Shown: positions 1 to 12,000 of the stretch, piece by piece | How positions within the stretch are numbered: the first letter of the stretch is position 1 | How the letters are laid out: every line of letters begins with the position of its first letter | DNA from: Echinococcus granulosus | Lineage: Eukaryota; Platyhelminthes; Cestoda; Cyclophyllidea; Taeniidae | Reading direction: 5' to 3' | DNA: 18,435 nucleotides | Assembly: GCF_000524195.1 (NCBI RefSeq) | Contig: NW_020170420.1 | Span: 8,428-26,862, forward strand | Made by a program: the position numbers and the translations under genes | The notes under the pieces: generated by a model | Seen by the model: the letters and a program-made list of their open reading frames with translations, nothing else | The model's database searches: none | What the model was told of the DNA's origin: nothing

Positions 1-24
1 TACCAGCTTCCACAACATCTTCGG
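1..24 (+). CDS. LONP1: Lon exon a (3' end only): presequence
   Basis: The window opens just before a strong donor (gtaagc at 25-30). Read in the frame starting at base 3, this piece encodes PASTTSS plus the first base of a Gly codon, a Ser/Thr-rich stretch that fits a mitochondrial presequence. It joins in phase 1 to 195. It is too short to recognise by homology and is supported only by the splice site, the matching phase and the location. Confidence 0.4.
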
Positions 25-3000
25 GTAAGCGCGCATTCCACTGTATTTGTAACTGATTAGACCTGATGGAAATAGCCATCTCTAAAGTGTAGTCACATTC
101 ACCATCCTAACACATTTCTTTAAAGCGGCAAAATTTATTCGTCTAGTATGTTGTAATCATCCGACTAATCTCTCTGCTTATTTCCATCTGCCAGGACGTG
201 AAATAGCCTACACTTTGAGGCGTAAGTTGTTTATCCATTTGGTGAGGTCACCTAGAAGCCGTGATGATGTTTACGGCAAGGATGATGGTGATGGTTTGTT
301 GTTTACTGAGTGCTTTCGATAACTGATTATTTTGTTGGAGTCAAGCCACTGTTAATTAGTCATCACGTCTGAATTATGGTAACGTCTCTGATGGATGGGA
401 GATAAGCACTCGTATTTTCTCCTTACCCACATTTCATCTATTTATCAGTAGTCTGCCCAGAGTTTTACCACTCCTTGATTAGAGCGTTTAAACCGACAAC
501 GTGGCGTGCCTTAGGAAAGCCAAAATAAGTTAGGCAATCTCAGTTTCGGCTTACCCAGCCTCCATGCTGTAGCATTGTTTGTTTCCATTTTAGTCGTCTT
601 TGCAGTGCTGTCGATGCTGATGCTCTTGAACAAGTTAATGTAAGGAGAACCCAAGGGCCACATGGAATGCCATGTATTCTAAACTCTTCTTCGTTGATTT
701 GCCGCTTTTCATGCCTGTTGACAATATTTTCCCTTGTTTGCTCCAGTTCTCCTATCATTTCGACTTCAGTCCCAATCTAACACTTCATAATTACTTTTTA
801 ACTCCCTTTATAAATAAATTGATTGGCAACTGAATCCTGCTTTCCCCTCTTTTTATATTGTTTGAAGTAATTTGTGAGTCGTTGCAGGCAGATTGCTCAA
901 AGTAGTCTTTTTATGCTTTTCCATGCCAAAGCCAACTGAATGACCCACACCAGTTATAAGTCAGTTGAAGGACAAATAATTTACCAGCAATGCATTTTGG
1001 GCGCTTAGGATAATTAGAGAAAATTGAGACAACTCCACAGCTTTTACCATATGCAAACGCGGTCGGGACGCCCTGGCATAGCTTTCATGATCTTCGTGGT
1101 TTTCGGAAGCGAAATAAAGTCTATCATCAAGCTACTTGAATGCCATGAGGCATATTAGCATTTAAAGCAGAACCAACTCGTCAAACACATTCGTTTAGCA
1201 GGTTATGTTACCCCACCGCAAGTGGCCACAGCACATGCTGTACTAAATGGTAAGGTGAGTCTCAGAACTAGAGAAGCCTTTAATTTTTGCAATGACAACA
1301 TGTCGAAACACTCTTACTGAGTGACATAAAACTATTTATTTTCGTGTTCTTTTCACATTGATACAGATGTAATGAGGAGTAAAGTTACCTAGACGCGACA
1401 GGAATTAGGTACGAAAAAACATTTGTGCAAGGGTAGATTATGACTGAATTAAGTGATTCGAGTTTTCAATATGTTTTTCCAATCACATACTCTTCTATGC
1501 TCCTGAGCAAGTTTTTCAATGATGCGTCTTCTGCTTCGCAGCGCTACATCAAGCCATTCTCCTTTCCTTTGTTTCAAATGCGCTTTTAATCACCGATGAG
1601 GTTCCAGTGATGTGGGGAGATGCTTCAACAAAGTACGCAAGTCTAGACTCCGTCAGGTGGTGAGGTCACGTGAACACATAAAGTTGATGACGTCGGATGT
1701 TTGATGCAACTCTCCTTTCCACTGTGATGTCATAAGACGAGGCAGTTTGACCGCTTGTGCATATATGCCTTACAAATGACCTAAACTAACACTTTCTGCA
1801 TGTGTAGAAAATAGCTGGGAGTAAGTGAACGTTCTCGTTTGATTTTGAAGTGGGTAATGGGCGATTGCTGAGTGAAAGCGATTAAGTGATTGCACAGTAT
1901 TTATTAGCTTGAAGTAGAGGAAGCAATGACTTACTGCTAAGGAGAAAAATTTGCAAGATGAACTTGGGAAGGAGATCATCTAATTTGACAGGGTGGACAT
2001 CTCTTATGTGGCTAAGGACCCGTTCCATTTCCACCCTACCCACATTTAGCTTGGTGGTAGACGGGACAAGTATTATGTTGCGCACCCCAATCCCTAAGCT
2101 TGTCTCGTGGAAGTCGGCAGACAACAACACAACAGACGCATATTGTGACAGCTCGATAGCACGAGAAATGCATTTTTTGGGAAGAAGACTACTTTACTAA
2201 CAAATTGCTTGGTCAATCACACGCACTTCATCACGTGTTGGGGACCACTATGCGACAAAGCGAGTATAGTATCACTGATGGTCTAGCAAATGCTGAAAAT
2301 GCCTTCCTCGCATGATGTTTCTGTTTGGAAACGCCTAGATTGGAAGTTATTAATTCACCACATTGGCCCACTGAAAGGCTGTCCAAAGACAAATTAAACT
2401 GTCTCCATTCATATGCGGTGAGGAAACTTGCACTGCCTTAAATGAAGGCAATTAACGTCGATACAATTCCTCCGTTTGTTCACCTATCGAGGTGCTGCCC
2501 CTGAAGACTAGGCTTCAAGGCACCCGTGGTGGTGATCTCACGATGTGCATAAAGTGCAGCATCTATTCTATCTTATTGTACAAGACTGATGCAGTGGTCA
2601 AATCAAGCAGTTGTCAGATTGACCAGGGCCTTGTGAACATCGGACGAGACATCATTTGACTGTGCCACCTCCTGTAGCCCCCTCGCCCTTCTCTGCCCCA
2701 CTGCCGGTTATCGAGTTTTGCCGTTTACAAAACATGTATCTACCTCTAGATCTGCTCCATGTGGAATTTTCACAGGATTGTTTTAAACTTAAAGCTATGC
2801 TGAAATAGCGATGAAATGATCAAAATTAAGGACATGTGATAAGTGGCGATGGAGCAGATGATTGTCAATCAGCAATGAAACTAACGTTTATACAAATGTT
2901 TGAATGCAGTAGCTTGCCATTTATAAAGCTAAAGCGAATAAACCTGCCCTTCCTGCTTTCGCCGTCATAATTTTACTGTGTTGTTGCAAAGACAGAAAAG

Positions 3001-6000
3001 CAATGACTGCATTCCGCATTGAATATCTTACTTTCATATTTTCGTGATCAACATTTCCCTGCGGCTCAGACGGATGTGAGTAAAATGGCTGACATGAGGC
3101 TTAAACACTAAATTTGTCATTGTTTATTTGCTACCAGAGGTGAGGCAGGTGGTCTAGTGGAGCTTATCTTGCAAGGCCTAGAAACAATTTTCATATCTTA
3201 TAATCAGGCTGGTGAATCGCCAAAGTAGTGGTCATTTCGCTCAGTAAATAGCGTGTGAGAACAGATGGTTGGAAGCCATAAAATAGTACATGATTTCAAA
3301 AACGCCCTAAAAGTGTATTTAATGTGAAGAAGGTCAATTTACCTTTTTAACCCAACTAGTCTTTGCATTGTGATCAAAAAAGCATCAAACAGCTTTTTAA
3401 ATTGCTGCATTTAAGTAGCAAATTGCCAGCAAAATCTTCAGTATTTTAAAAACTGTAAGCGTTTGTTTCTCGTTTTATTTACGTGACCATTGAAGTTGAC
3501 TTTATCTCTAGTTAGTTTTTATTTGTTTAAATTTTTGTTTTAGAAACGTCTTTTAAAAAGAGTTTTTATGCGGAATCTTTATTGTCAAACTACTTCAAAA
3601 TGTATTTTTGCTGAGCTAAGGTCATAAAGGGATAGACTTGTTGTCTAGCCTGTGATTCTTTAATCCGCGTTCTCAGGCTACCCATGTCGTTTGGAATGCT
3701 CTCTAGATTAACACGTCCTTTAACTATTGAAAGACTTTTTTTGATTGCTCGTGGGCCAACTCTTAATCAAGCATTATTTAACGGCCGATATTTGTCAAAT
3801 GTATCTTTTCCCGTTCTTCATCTTCGTAAAATCCCACAGGTTAGCGAAATATGAGCTTGCGCTCCGACAAAAGGTTGATTTATTAATTATGGCTTATTTT
3901 GGTAGGCCAAAGCAGGTTTCTGCTATCGTTTTTCCTCCACAAGCAACGAGAAGCCACCTGACGCTCCTTCAGGGTCAGATAGTGGTGCGAGTCCAACTGA
4001 CAGCCATTCGTCGGGCATGCCCCCGCAGCACCCTTTTGCACTTTCCACTCAGAATGTTCCCGAAATCTTTCCCTGTGTTCCCATCATCTCAATTACTGGA
4101 CCTCCCTTGTTTCCCAAATTTGTAAAGATGTTGGAGATTACTGACCAGTCATTGATGGAACTCATTCGCCGCAAGATGAAGTTTAACCTGCCCTACGCTG
4201 GCGTGTTTCTAAAGAAAAATCCGTCCGAGTTAGTTCGGCTATTGTTTTGTCCATAATATTCATCGTTTTCATGCTAGTCTGTTATTGAACTCTCATACCC
4301 ATTTTCAATAATAAACTGTAGCACTTCTGATGTGGTCAAAAGCTTGGACGAACTCTATCGAGTTGGAACATTCGTTCAAATACCTGAGTGGGATGATACG
4401 GGCACAAAGATTCGCATGCTCGTGATTGGTCACCGCAGGTGGGTGTGATTGCGTCAGTACATAACTAGTTTCCACCTATTTCCTAAAGAACCCCCCTCTT
4501 GGAATTTGTAGGATCCAAATCGTGAAAGCGGTTCCTGACGTTGCGGCTGATGCTAATGTTGCTTCGATGTCAAGTGACGAAAAACCGAGTGAGTTATTCA
4601 CTAGCTTTCACTTTATTATTATTATTATTTGCATTGAAAAGTATCGACTTAAAAACATTGGTCTTATCAAGGCTGATGTTTTTGTTGCTCATTTTCTATG
4701 TCACCCACTTAGGCCGACCGTCGGGTTTGTCGCTGGCTGGTCGGCCGATATTGTAAGCTTGTGTTGTTCCCATTTCAGGCTATTGCGCCTTCGTTTGCCC
4801 TTGTTTAGCATTATCTGACTTCTGTCTCTAAAAGGGGACGCAACTCTATTATTATGTGATGAATTTGTGGCCATTTTTGGCGCTTCACTTCCTTTATGCA
4901 AAGTATGATTTACTGTTTTCTCGCAGAATATCAATCGCACCTTGTTTACATGCTCACCTCCTCACACTTTGATCCATTGCAGAGTGCGGTCGTACTGATT
5001 AATCGAATTTAATACAGAGTGGATTGAAGTCCAGCCTACCTGTCCGTGCGCTCAGCCACTGATATTCACAGTACCGCACTTCACCGAGATAATATGATGC
5101 ATTTGCATCATAATGAAACGGAAGCCTATTTAACGTAGTAAATTTTAGTAGAATTGGTTTGTGACCTTCACTTGCTTACGTTACTCAGTCATCCATATGG
5201 TTATAATCCTGCTTTAGTAAATGAGCAAGTGTGAACAGCGATAATACCTTGGAATTCCCTTGTTTCTGTCATCCTGTGGCTGTTTGCGGGGCGTGCTTAC
5301 CATATTGGCCGTTTGCAAACCGTACTTCTTCATATTGCTTAACCTCTCGCCGTTAATGTCAATGATGATTTGCAGATTACGTGATGTGGGCTCACATGTC
5401 ACAAATGTGAGACGTGTGTTGCATGAGTTTGTGTTTGTTTCGGCAAAGCCTGTTGCAGGGCGATGTGTTGAGACGTGCGATATTCTCAATTAGAGTCGAT
5501 GGAAAGACAACAATGAATGTTGTCAGATGAGAACGTAATCATCTGAACTGTGGTAGTGGATTTGGCTCTGACACCTCTTTCTAATGAGTGTCACAGGGTG
5601 GGTGATATTCTGCTTCTACTACCTAAAAATTATCATTCGCTCTTTAGTGGGATTTGTGTTCATAGTAATCTTTTCCAATGATGTAAAAAGTCTGAGTTGT
5701 CTCTCAAGGATTTGGATTTGCTTCCGTTAGTTCTTTCCATGCGGCTGCTTTATTTGTTGCTGGTCAGCTACATGGATGCTTTATATTTTCTTGAAACATG
5801 AGGAGGTATTGTGTTCGGACTTTGAAATCAAGATTTTTGTAATGACAGTCCTTTTTCTTTACTGACTCTTGTGCAGTACATGAAGCCAAGGGGGGCCTTT
5901 TATGGTGGGTTTCGACAGATTTAGCCATTCACGGTATTTATTGTATTGCTATTGCTATCAGTCTGTCCCATTAGACGTTTAAGGCTTCCTTAAAGCTCTA

Positions 6001-9000
6001 ATGGAAGTAGTGCGTGAAAATTACTTGACGTATTACGCCGCACTGCAAAGAATGTACCAGCTGGGTTCTTGTTTGAAGCCACTGTCAGTCTGAAAGCAGA
6101 TTTACTGTTGACGTTCGGAAGGACTGGTAACTTGATTGCAGAACTACATGCTTCCATGTATTTGCCAAGATAACGATCAGATCTCTCCTTTATTCACCCA
6201 GGAAATAAGCGCAATGGCCTGTTTCGTCGTGTTCGCAAAGCAGCACATATGGCTGGTCTGGCTGCAGAAGAGATTCCCCCTGTGAAGGAGGTAGAAAGGG
6301 AGGAGACGTCTGCTTCTACGCCAGAATCGGCCTCGCTTTTGTCTGAGGAAGAGAGCCAGAACGATGGGAGCGATAAGCAAAAGTCTTCGTCACCGGGAAA
6401 CCCTCTTATGGTGGAGACAATCAACGTCTACAACGAGCCTTATGAAAATACTCAGGAGATCAAGGCGTTGAGTGCAGAGATTGTTAAAACTATTCGGGAT
6501 ATTATCAACCTTAACCCAATCTACCGGTGAATAACTATTTTGGTGTTTGTAACTAAATTTTTTGCTCCTGTTTAATGCCTTTTTATGTCTTCTTCTCTTA
6601 GAGAAAATGTATTGGCAATGCTTCAAGTCGGTCAACGTGTGGTGGATAACCCCGTCTACCTCAGTGATCTTGGTGGGTACTCTACTGAGGTCCGAATTAA
6701 GTAGCAGCTTGGAGGCTATTTGTTCGTGTTCCCCAACATTCGCGACTATTTCGAATTCCTAACTGCTGCTTAAATCTGAAAAAAGAGGCACAATTCTGTC
6801 ACTTGTCTTGGTTATCGCGTAAGGTTGTCTGTTGCATTAGCCCTTAGGCGGCTGTAGAGATATTTACTTTTCGTCCGCAGGACCGAGTGCTTGCACTGCC
6901 GCGACGCTATCGGACTTCGGTGTTTTGTTGTCTTTACATGCACCTGAGTAGGAAACAAGTATTGCCCCTCCGTTATCTACCTGGGCGCTCTTGATGTGTC
7001 CCTTTTTGCTGTCCATATTAGGTAGTGACTTAACTTTTCTAAATTGATTAGTGTTTGAAGAGCGCTTTATTTTTTTTAACTGCTTTATCATGCCACATAA
7101 CAAAATAGGAGCGTTAAGTGGCTTTCATTTATCCTACAATCGCCGAATTTGCTCATTTTCTTAGGATTTGCTTAAATCCAGAGTGTTTGTTTTGGCAGCT
7201 GGCTCAGCTTATGCGATTTTGGTAGGTCTCCTGCTGAAATCGGAATTAGGTAGTAGCATAGAGGATGCATGCTACGTTTGTTGCTCCATTTTTTAACGTG
7301 GCCTAGGCGCTCCTCGTGATTATCCTTCTACTTCGGACACAATCGTTGTAGGGGCAAAAGCGGTGATTCCACGATGATTTTCTACCACTACGGAAGGATT
7401 TCCGACCTCGACGTTCTAGCCGCACATATATCATAGACTTCTTATGTTCTGGTGGCGGATTGCAGCGAAAAATGTTCACTAACTATTACCTACCCACGGA
7501 AACACATTTCGTACCTCAGTCATTTTTCCGCTCTTCAACTGTCGACTAGAATATTGTACATTTGACTTCTCACAAGGTGTAGATGCATCATCACCACAAC
7601 TTCATGGTTCGGACTCCTTCAAATCAGTGCAGTATTCCCCATCACTGTTCATTTGGCAGGACTTGAAACGTGGGTATTCGGGAGATGTACAGTAGATGCA
7701 CTCCTTGCATGACCTTTTGACGTGGTATCCAACCGATGAGATTGGAATCGTTGCGCTCTTGGCGTGTGTTCACTTTCTACTACCACTAACGCATCCCTTG
7801 TGTTGGCTTCTGACGAGGTCATAAGATGTGTAGACATAAAATTTGTTTTTTTCTCATACCCATGGAAAGGTTAGAGCCAGCACAGCATATGTTGACTACA
7901 GTATATTTTTGACGTTAATCTGCCTTCTCAAGTTGGCTTTACCAAAATGCATGATAAGTAGTATAATTGCCGATCTTTTTAGAGTTCATGGTAGGCCAAT
8001 TGTAGGTGTTAAGATAGGTTGTCTACCGGGTCGGGGCTTTTTAGTAGCGCTTTGGTGATCTTGCTAGCTTAAAAAGTCTTGGAATTCTGGACGCGTGGAT
8101 GACTTCTATCACCTATTCCAAAGATCTTAGTATTTATCTGCTATAATGAGCACCTGACATTGTTTTAACAACTCTTGGCACTGCAGGCGCTGGAAATAGT
8201 TGTCCGCTGAGCTGGATACTTAATGTATTTTCAGTTACCCCCATAATTTTTACCTCACATTAAAATAGTACCTTTACATTTATTCAGTCTCACTATAAGT
8301 AGTATGAACATACACCAATTCAAATAGTTACAGTCGCCTATTAAGAGTATGTCCTACGTATAGTGACCAAGTGTTATTCCGTTCCAGGCGCAGCAATAAC
8401 GGCAGCTGCAGAGCCAGCCGAGCTACAAGCTGTGCTAGAGGAGACTCGGATACCAGAGCGCCTTCGGTTAGCTCTCAGCCTGGTCAAAAAGGAGCTTGAG
8501 CTGGGTCGTCTCCAGCAGCAGATTGGACAGGAGGTGGAAGAGAAGGTGAAAGCCCAGCACCGGAAGTACATGTTGAACGAACAGTTGAAAGTGATTAAAC
8601 GAGAACTGGGTCTGGAAAAGGACGACAAAGAGGCCATTGCAGAGAAGTTTAGGGCTCGTCTCGCAGTAAGTGAAATAATACATAGATTGCAAAACCTGTT
8701 TACTCTTTTTTGAACGTTAGGGGTATATATCTCTTTTGTAGGATCTAACTGTTCCGCAGGCGGTGGGTGAAGTTATTGAGGAAGAACTGAACAAACTGGG
8801 CGTTTTGGATAATCACTCCTCGGAGTTCAAGTAATATTCAAATCATTCAGAATGCTCACTTCAGGAGTTTGAGCATCTCATGTCTACTTGCTTTATTCCT
8901 CGCAGCGTTACACGAAATTACCTAGACTGGCTGACAAGTTTGCCCTGGGGTCTAACAAGCGAGGAAAATCTTGACTTGGCTCGTGCACGCGTTGTCTTGG

Positions 9001-12000
9001 ATGAGGATCACTATGGATTGGATGATGTCAAGAAACGCATTCTTGTGAGTTCACAACCTCGCATAGTTTTGGTTAATAATTTGGACATTTTGCTCGACTT
9101 TTATCTTTAGGGCACTTCATGTATTAGCTGTTGAAAGTCTTGGTTTTTGTGGATGGGTAACTCCGGAAACTTGCCCATTTTCGATTTACGATACTAGTAC
9201 CCACATAAGTCACGCCAGGATGGACGTAACTCTCATTTTTTATAATACACCAGTTTGTTTTTTACTTCCCTGTTTTCTCGCTTTTTACCGGACATTTAGC
9301 AATTGCTCTACTTTTCAAATTGCGTAAGTAAACGCGTTTCCCTTACTGTCACGTATTTGTGACAGATGGTCTCCCTCAATTTATGGCAACTGTGCTTGCA
9401 CATTATCCTTTCTCGCACGGGCGTTAGTTGGATATACGACAAAATATCACGCATGGTCTTCATGGTTTGGAATTAATCGTGTGTTTTTCTTCACTGTCTC
9501 AAGGCAGAGGCTGGATAAGATAAAAGTGTTTAATGGCGATTACTGTCTTGTGATGGTCGATTCCCCTCGGAGGTTGTGGTGGCACGCGTGTTACTTTGTG
9601 TGCAAATTTCGGTTGTCGAAGTGCTCATGGGGCTGAAGTTCAAATTGTTAGGTTCATGATTTTTGTGTACATACTCATTTTTGCAAATACTTCGATCAGT
9701 GTTTCCTTCTATTTTAGTATTCAAACGGATGTGTTTTTTCTCTGTCGAAAATGGATCGGCGAGGGTTAATTATGATTGACTCAAACATTTTTCCAAAAGA
9801 TAAATATAATTTAGCCTTTTGAGTGTGATGATAGCAATTCTTCAGCTCTACTGGATCGTTCATAGTAGGTGACTCTAAATCTTCTTCTTGTTGCAGGAGT
9901 TCATTGCTGTGAGCCAACTGAAGGGAACCACTCAAGGCAAGATCATCTGTTTCCATGGTCCTCCAGGAACAGGCAAAACCAGTATCGCCAGATCCATAGC
10001 TAGGGCTCTTAATAGGAAGGTAAATCCTAGCACTACTCTATTATCTTTATTTGAAGTAAAATTTGGCTTGAGTCTTTCAATTCAATCCTCATTGGTCTCC
10101 TCCAGATCCACCTATCTGCCTAGACGCTATTGTTTTGATTTATCCTTCCCGTTTGTAAGTTTATTCATCTAGTCCAAATGGACTACCATAATCTTTGCGT
10201 TGATTTCAAGCCGTTTGCATTTGATTTGAAATCCCCTTGTAACATCTTGTCACATATCTAGTAGCGTCCTTGCTAAATCTGCATTCTCCGACTTCTTTTT
10301 TTTCAAGTATTTTCGCTTCTCCGTTGGCGGTATGTCCGATGTCTCGGAAATCAAGGGTCATCGACGAACCTATGTGGGTGCAATGCCTGGCAAGATCATC
10401 CAGTGTTTGAAAAAAACACGAACCGAGAATCCACTCATTTTGATTGATGAAGTGAGTTCCGTTTCACAATGCTGGGTTAATAAACTTGTTATTTCTCCCT
10501 ATTTAAGTGCTGTCAGCTTGGGTAGTCATTACTTTTGCCAGCTAGTTGGCTGACTTGTTAGTGTGCTTTTTAACTTTCTTTCCCTATCAAGTAGCATTAT
10601 CACCCTTCCTTTCAATAGGAATCAGTTGAAATTACTTCACGTAAATTCGAGAACTGAGCATCTCCATTCCTATACCTGACGTTGTGTTGTCTTTTAGCCA
10701 CAAAAGTGAAGTTCTGTTTGTAAATCACGCTTTTACAAGGGGTGAGGAACGTTGTCCGTAAAAGTAGGGGCTGCACGCCTTACTTTACAGCTTCTCCGCA
10801 ATTTCATTTTTCATTTTTTGCTTGATAAACTTCAAACGAAGTGACCAAGTCTACTCGCTAACGCTTTCAGTAGTACCCAGTTCAACCCATTGTCCCGCCT
10901 ATTCATGTCTACTTCGCCAGCATCTTTCATCCCATTTCTTCCACCTCTCAGATCGATAAACTCGGCCGCGGTTGGCAAGGTGACCCCGCCTCCGCGCTTC
11001 TGGAACTCCTAGATCCCGAACAAAATGCCAATTTCCTCGACCACTACCTAGACGTCACAGTTGATTTGAGTCGTGTTCTCTTCATCACAACAGCCAATCA
11101 GGTGGAAGCGATCCCGGAACCCCTGAGAGATCGAATGGAGCTTATTGAGGTGGCCGGCTACGTAGCTGAGGAGAAGATGGCCATAGCTCAGGTATTCTCT
11201 ACAATATGAATTAAATTGTTTATTGACAGGGCAGTCGGTGCCACAAATTTTCTCTCCTTTTCCATCTTAGCAATACCTACTTCCACAAGCCGCTAAGTCG
11301 TCGGGACTGTCGACAGAACAAGTGAAAATAACAGACGGAGCATTGCAACGTCTAATTAGGCAGTATTGTCGAGAATCTGGTGTGCGAAATCTGCAAAAAC
11401 ATATTGAAAAGGTATGTTTACCTGTTCTAGATATTTGAAACAAAATGGCCTGGGCATTTATTTCTAGTTGGATAAAATATTATCAACCTCCGATAAAGCC
11501 TGTGTAGTTTCTGCTACCTGCGTACAACGACACTACTGCCTTTACAGCGGTTCGTCACTAGCTTACGGATGGGTTGGGAGATTGGTTGTGGAGCCTCTTG
11601 TCACTCAAGAAATCAGACTTGCGGTGGTGTAGAAAGTAAACCCAAATAACATTGTTTAACTCAGTACATCATCCTCTGCGCGCCCAGTGGTTACTTCTCC
11701 ACATCGAGAAGGGCAGGGAGTTAAGCCAAAAAAATAAGAGTCTCTGACGAAAAAGACTTTCCTGAAATTGCAGCATACCTTCCCCTCTTTCAGGTGCTTC
11801 GCAAAGCTGCCTACAAAATCGTCAACGGTGATGCAGAGACGCCGCTGAAAGTGGACGATGACAATCTTTCCTCTTTTGTGGGCCAGCCTATTTGGATAAC
11901 AGATCGGCTTTATCCTCCTGTAACACCGCCTGGAGTTGTTATGGGTCTTGCGTGGACGGCTATGGGTGGATCTGTCCTGTTCATTGAATGCACCAACAAG

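Noticed and set aside
1247..1260. Strong donor-like AAGgtgagt considered as the end of a Lon first exon
   Set aside because: The frames leading into it carry stops or only a couple of codons after an ATG, and nothing looks like a presequence.
1882..2200. Overlapping open frames on both strands, considered as a gene or retroelement fragment
   Set aside because: No motif of a reverse transcriptase, integrase or transposase is visible, and there are no good splice sites or flanking repeats.
3745..4125. 126-codon open frame overlapping Lon exon c
   Set aside because: It is a different frame from the one matching the LON N-domain, and its product shows no family features.
8374..8692. Two minus-strand frames opposite Lon exon h
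   Set aside because: Shadows of the strongly conserved plus-strand coding sequence.
11745..11780. CUGACGA followed by GAAA, resembling a hammerhead ribozyme core
   Set aside because: The sequence between them makes at best a few A-U pairs with no proper loop, and I found no matching helices I and III.
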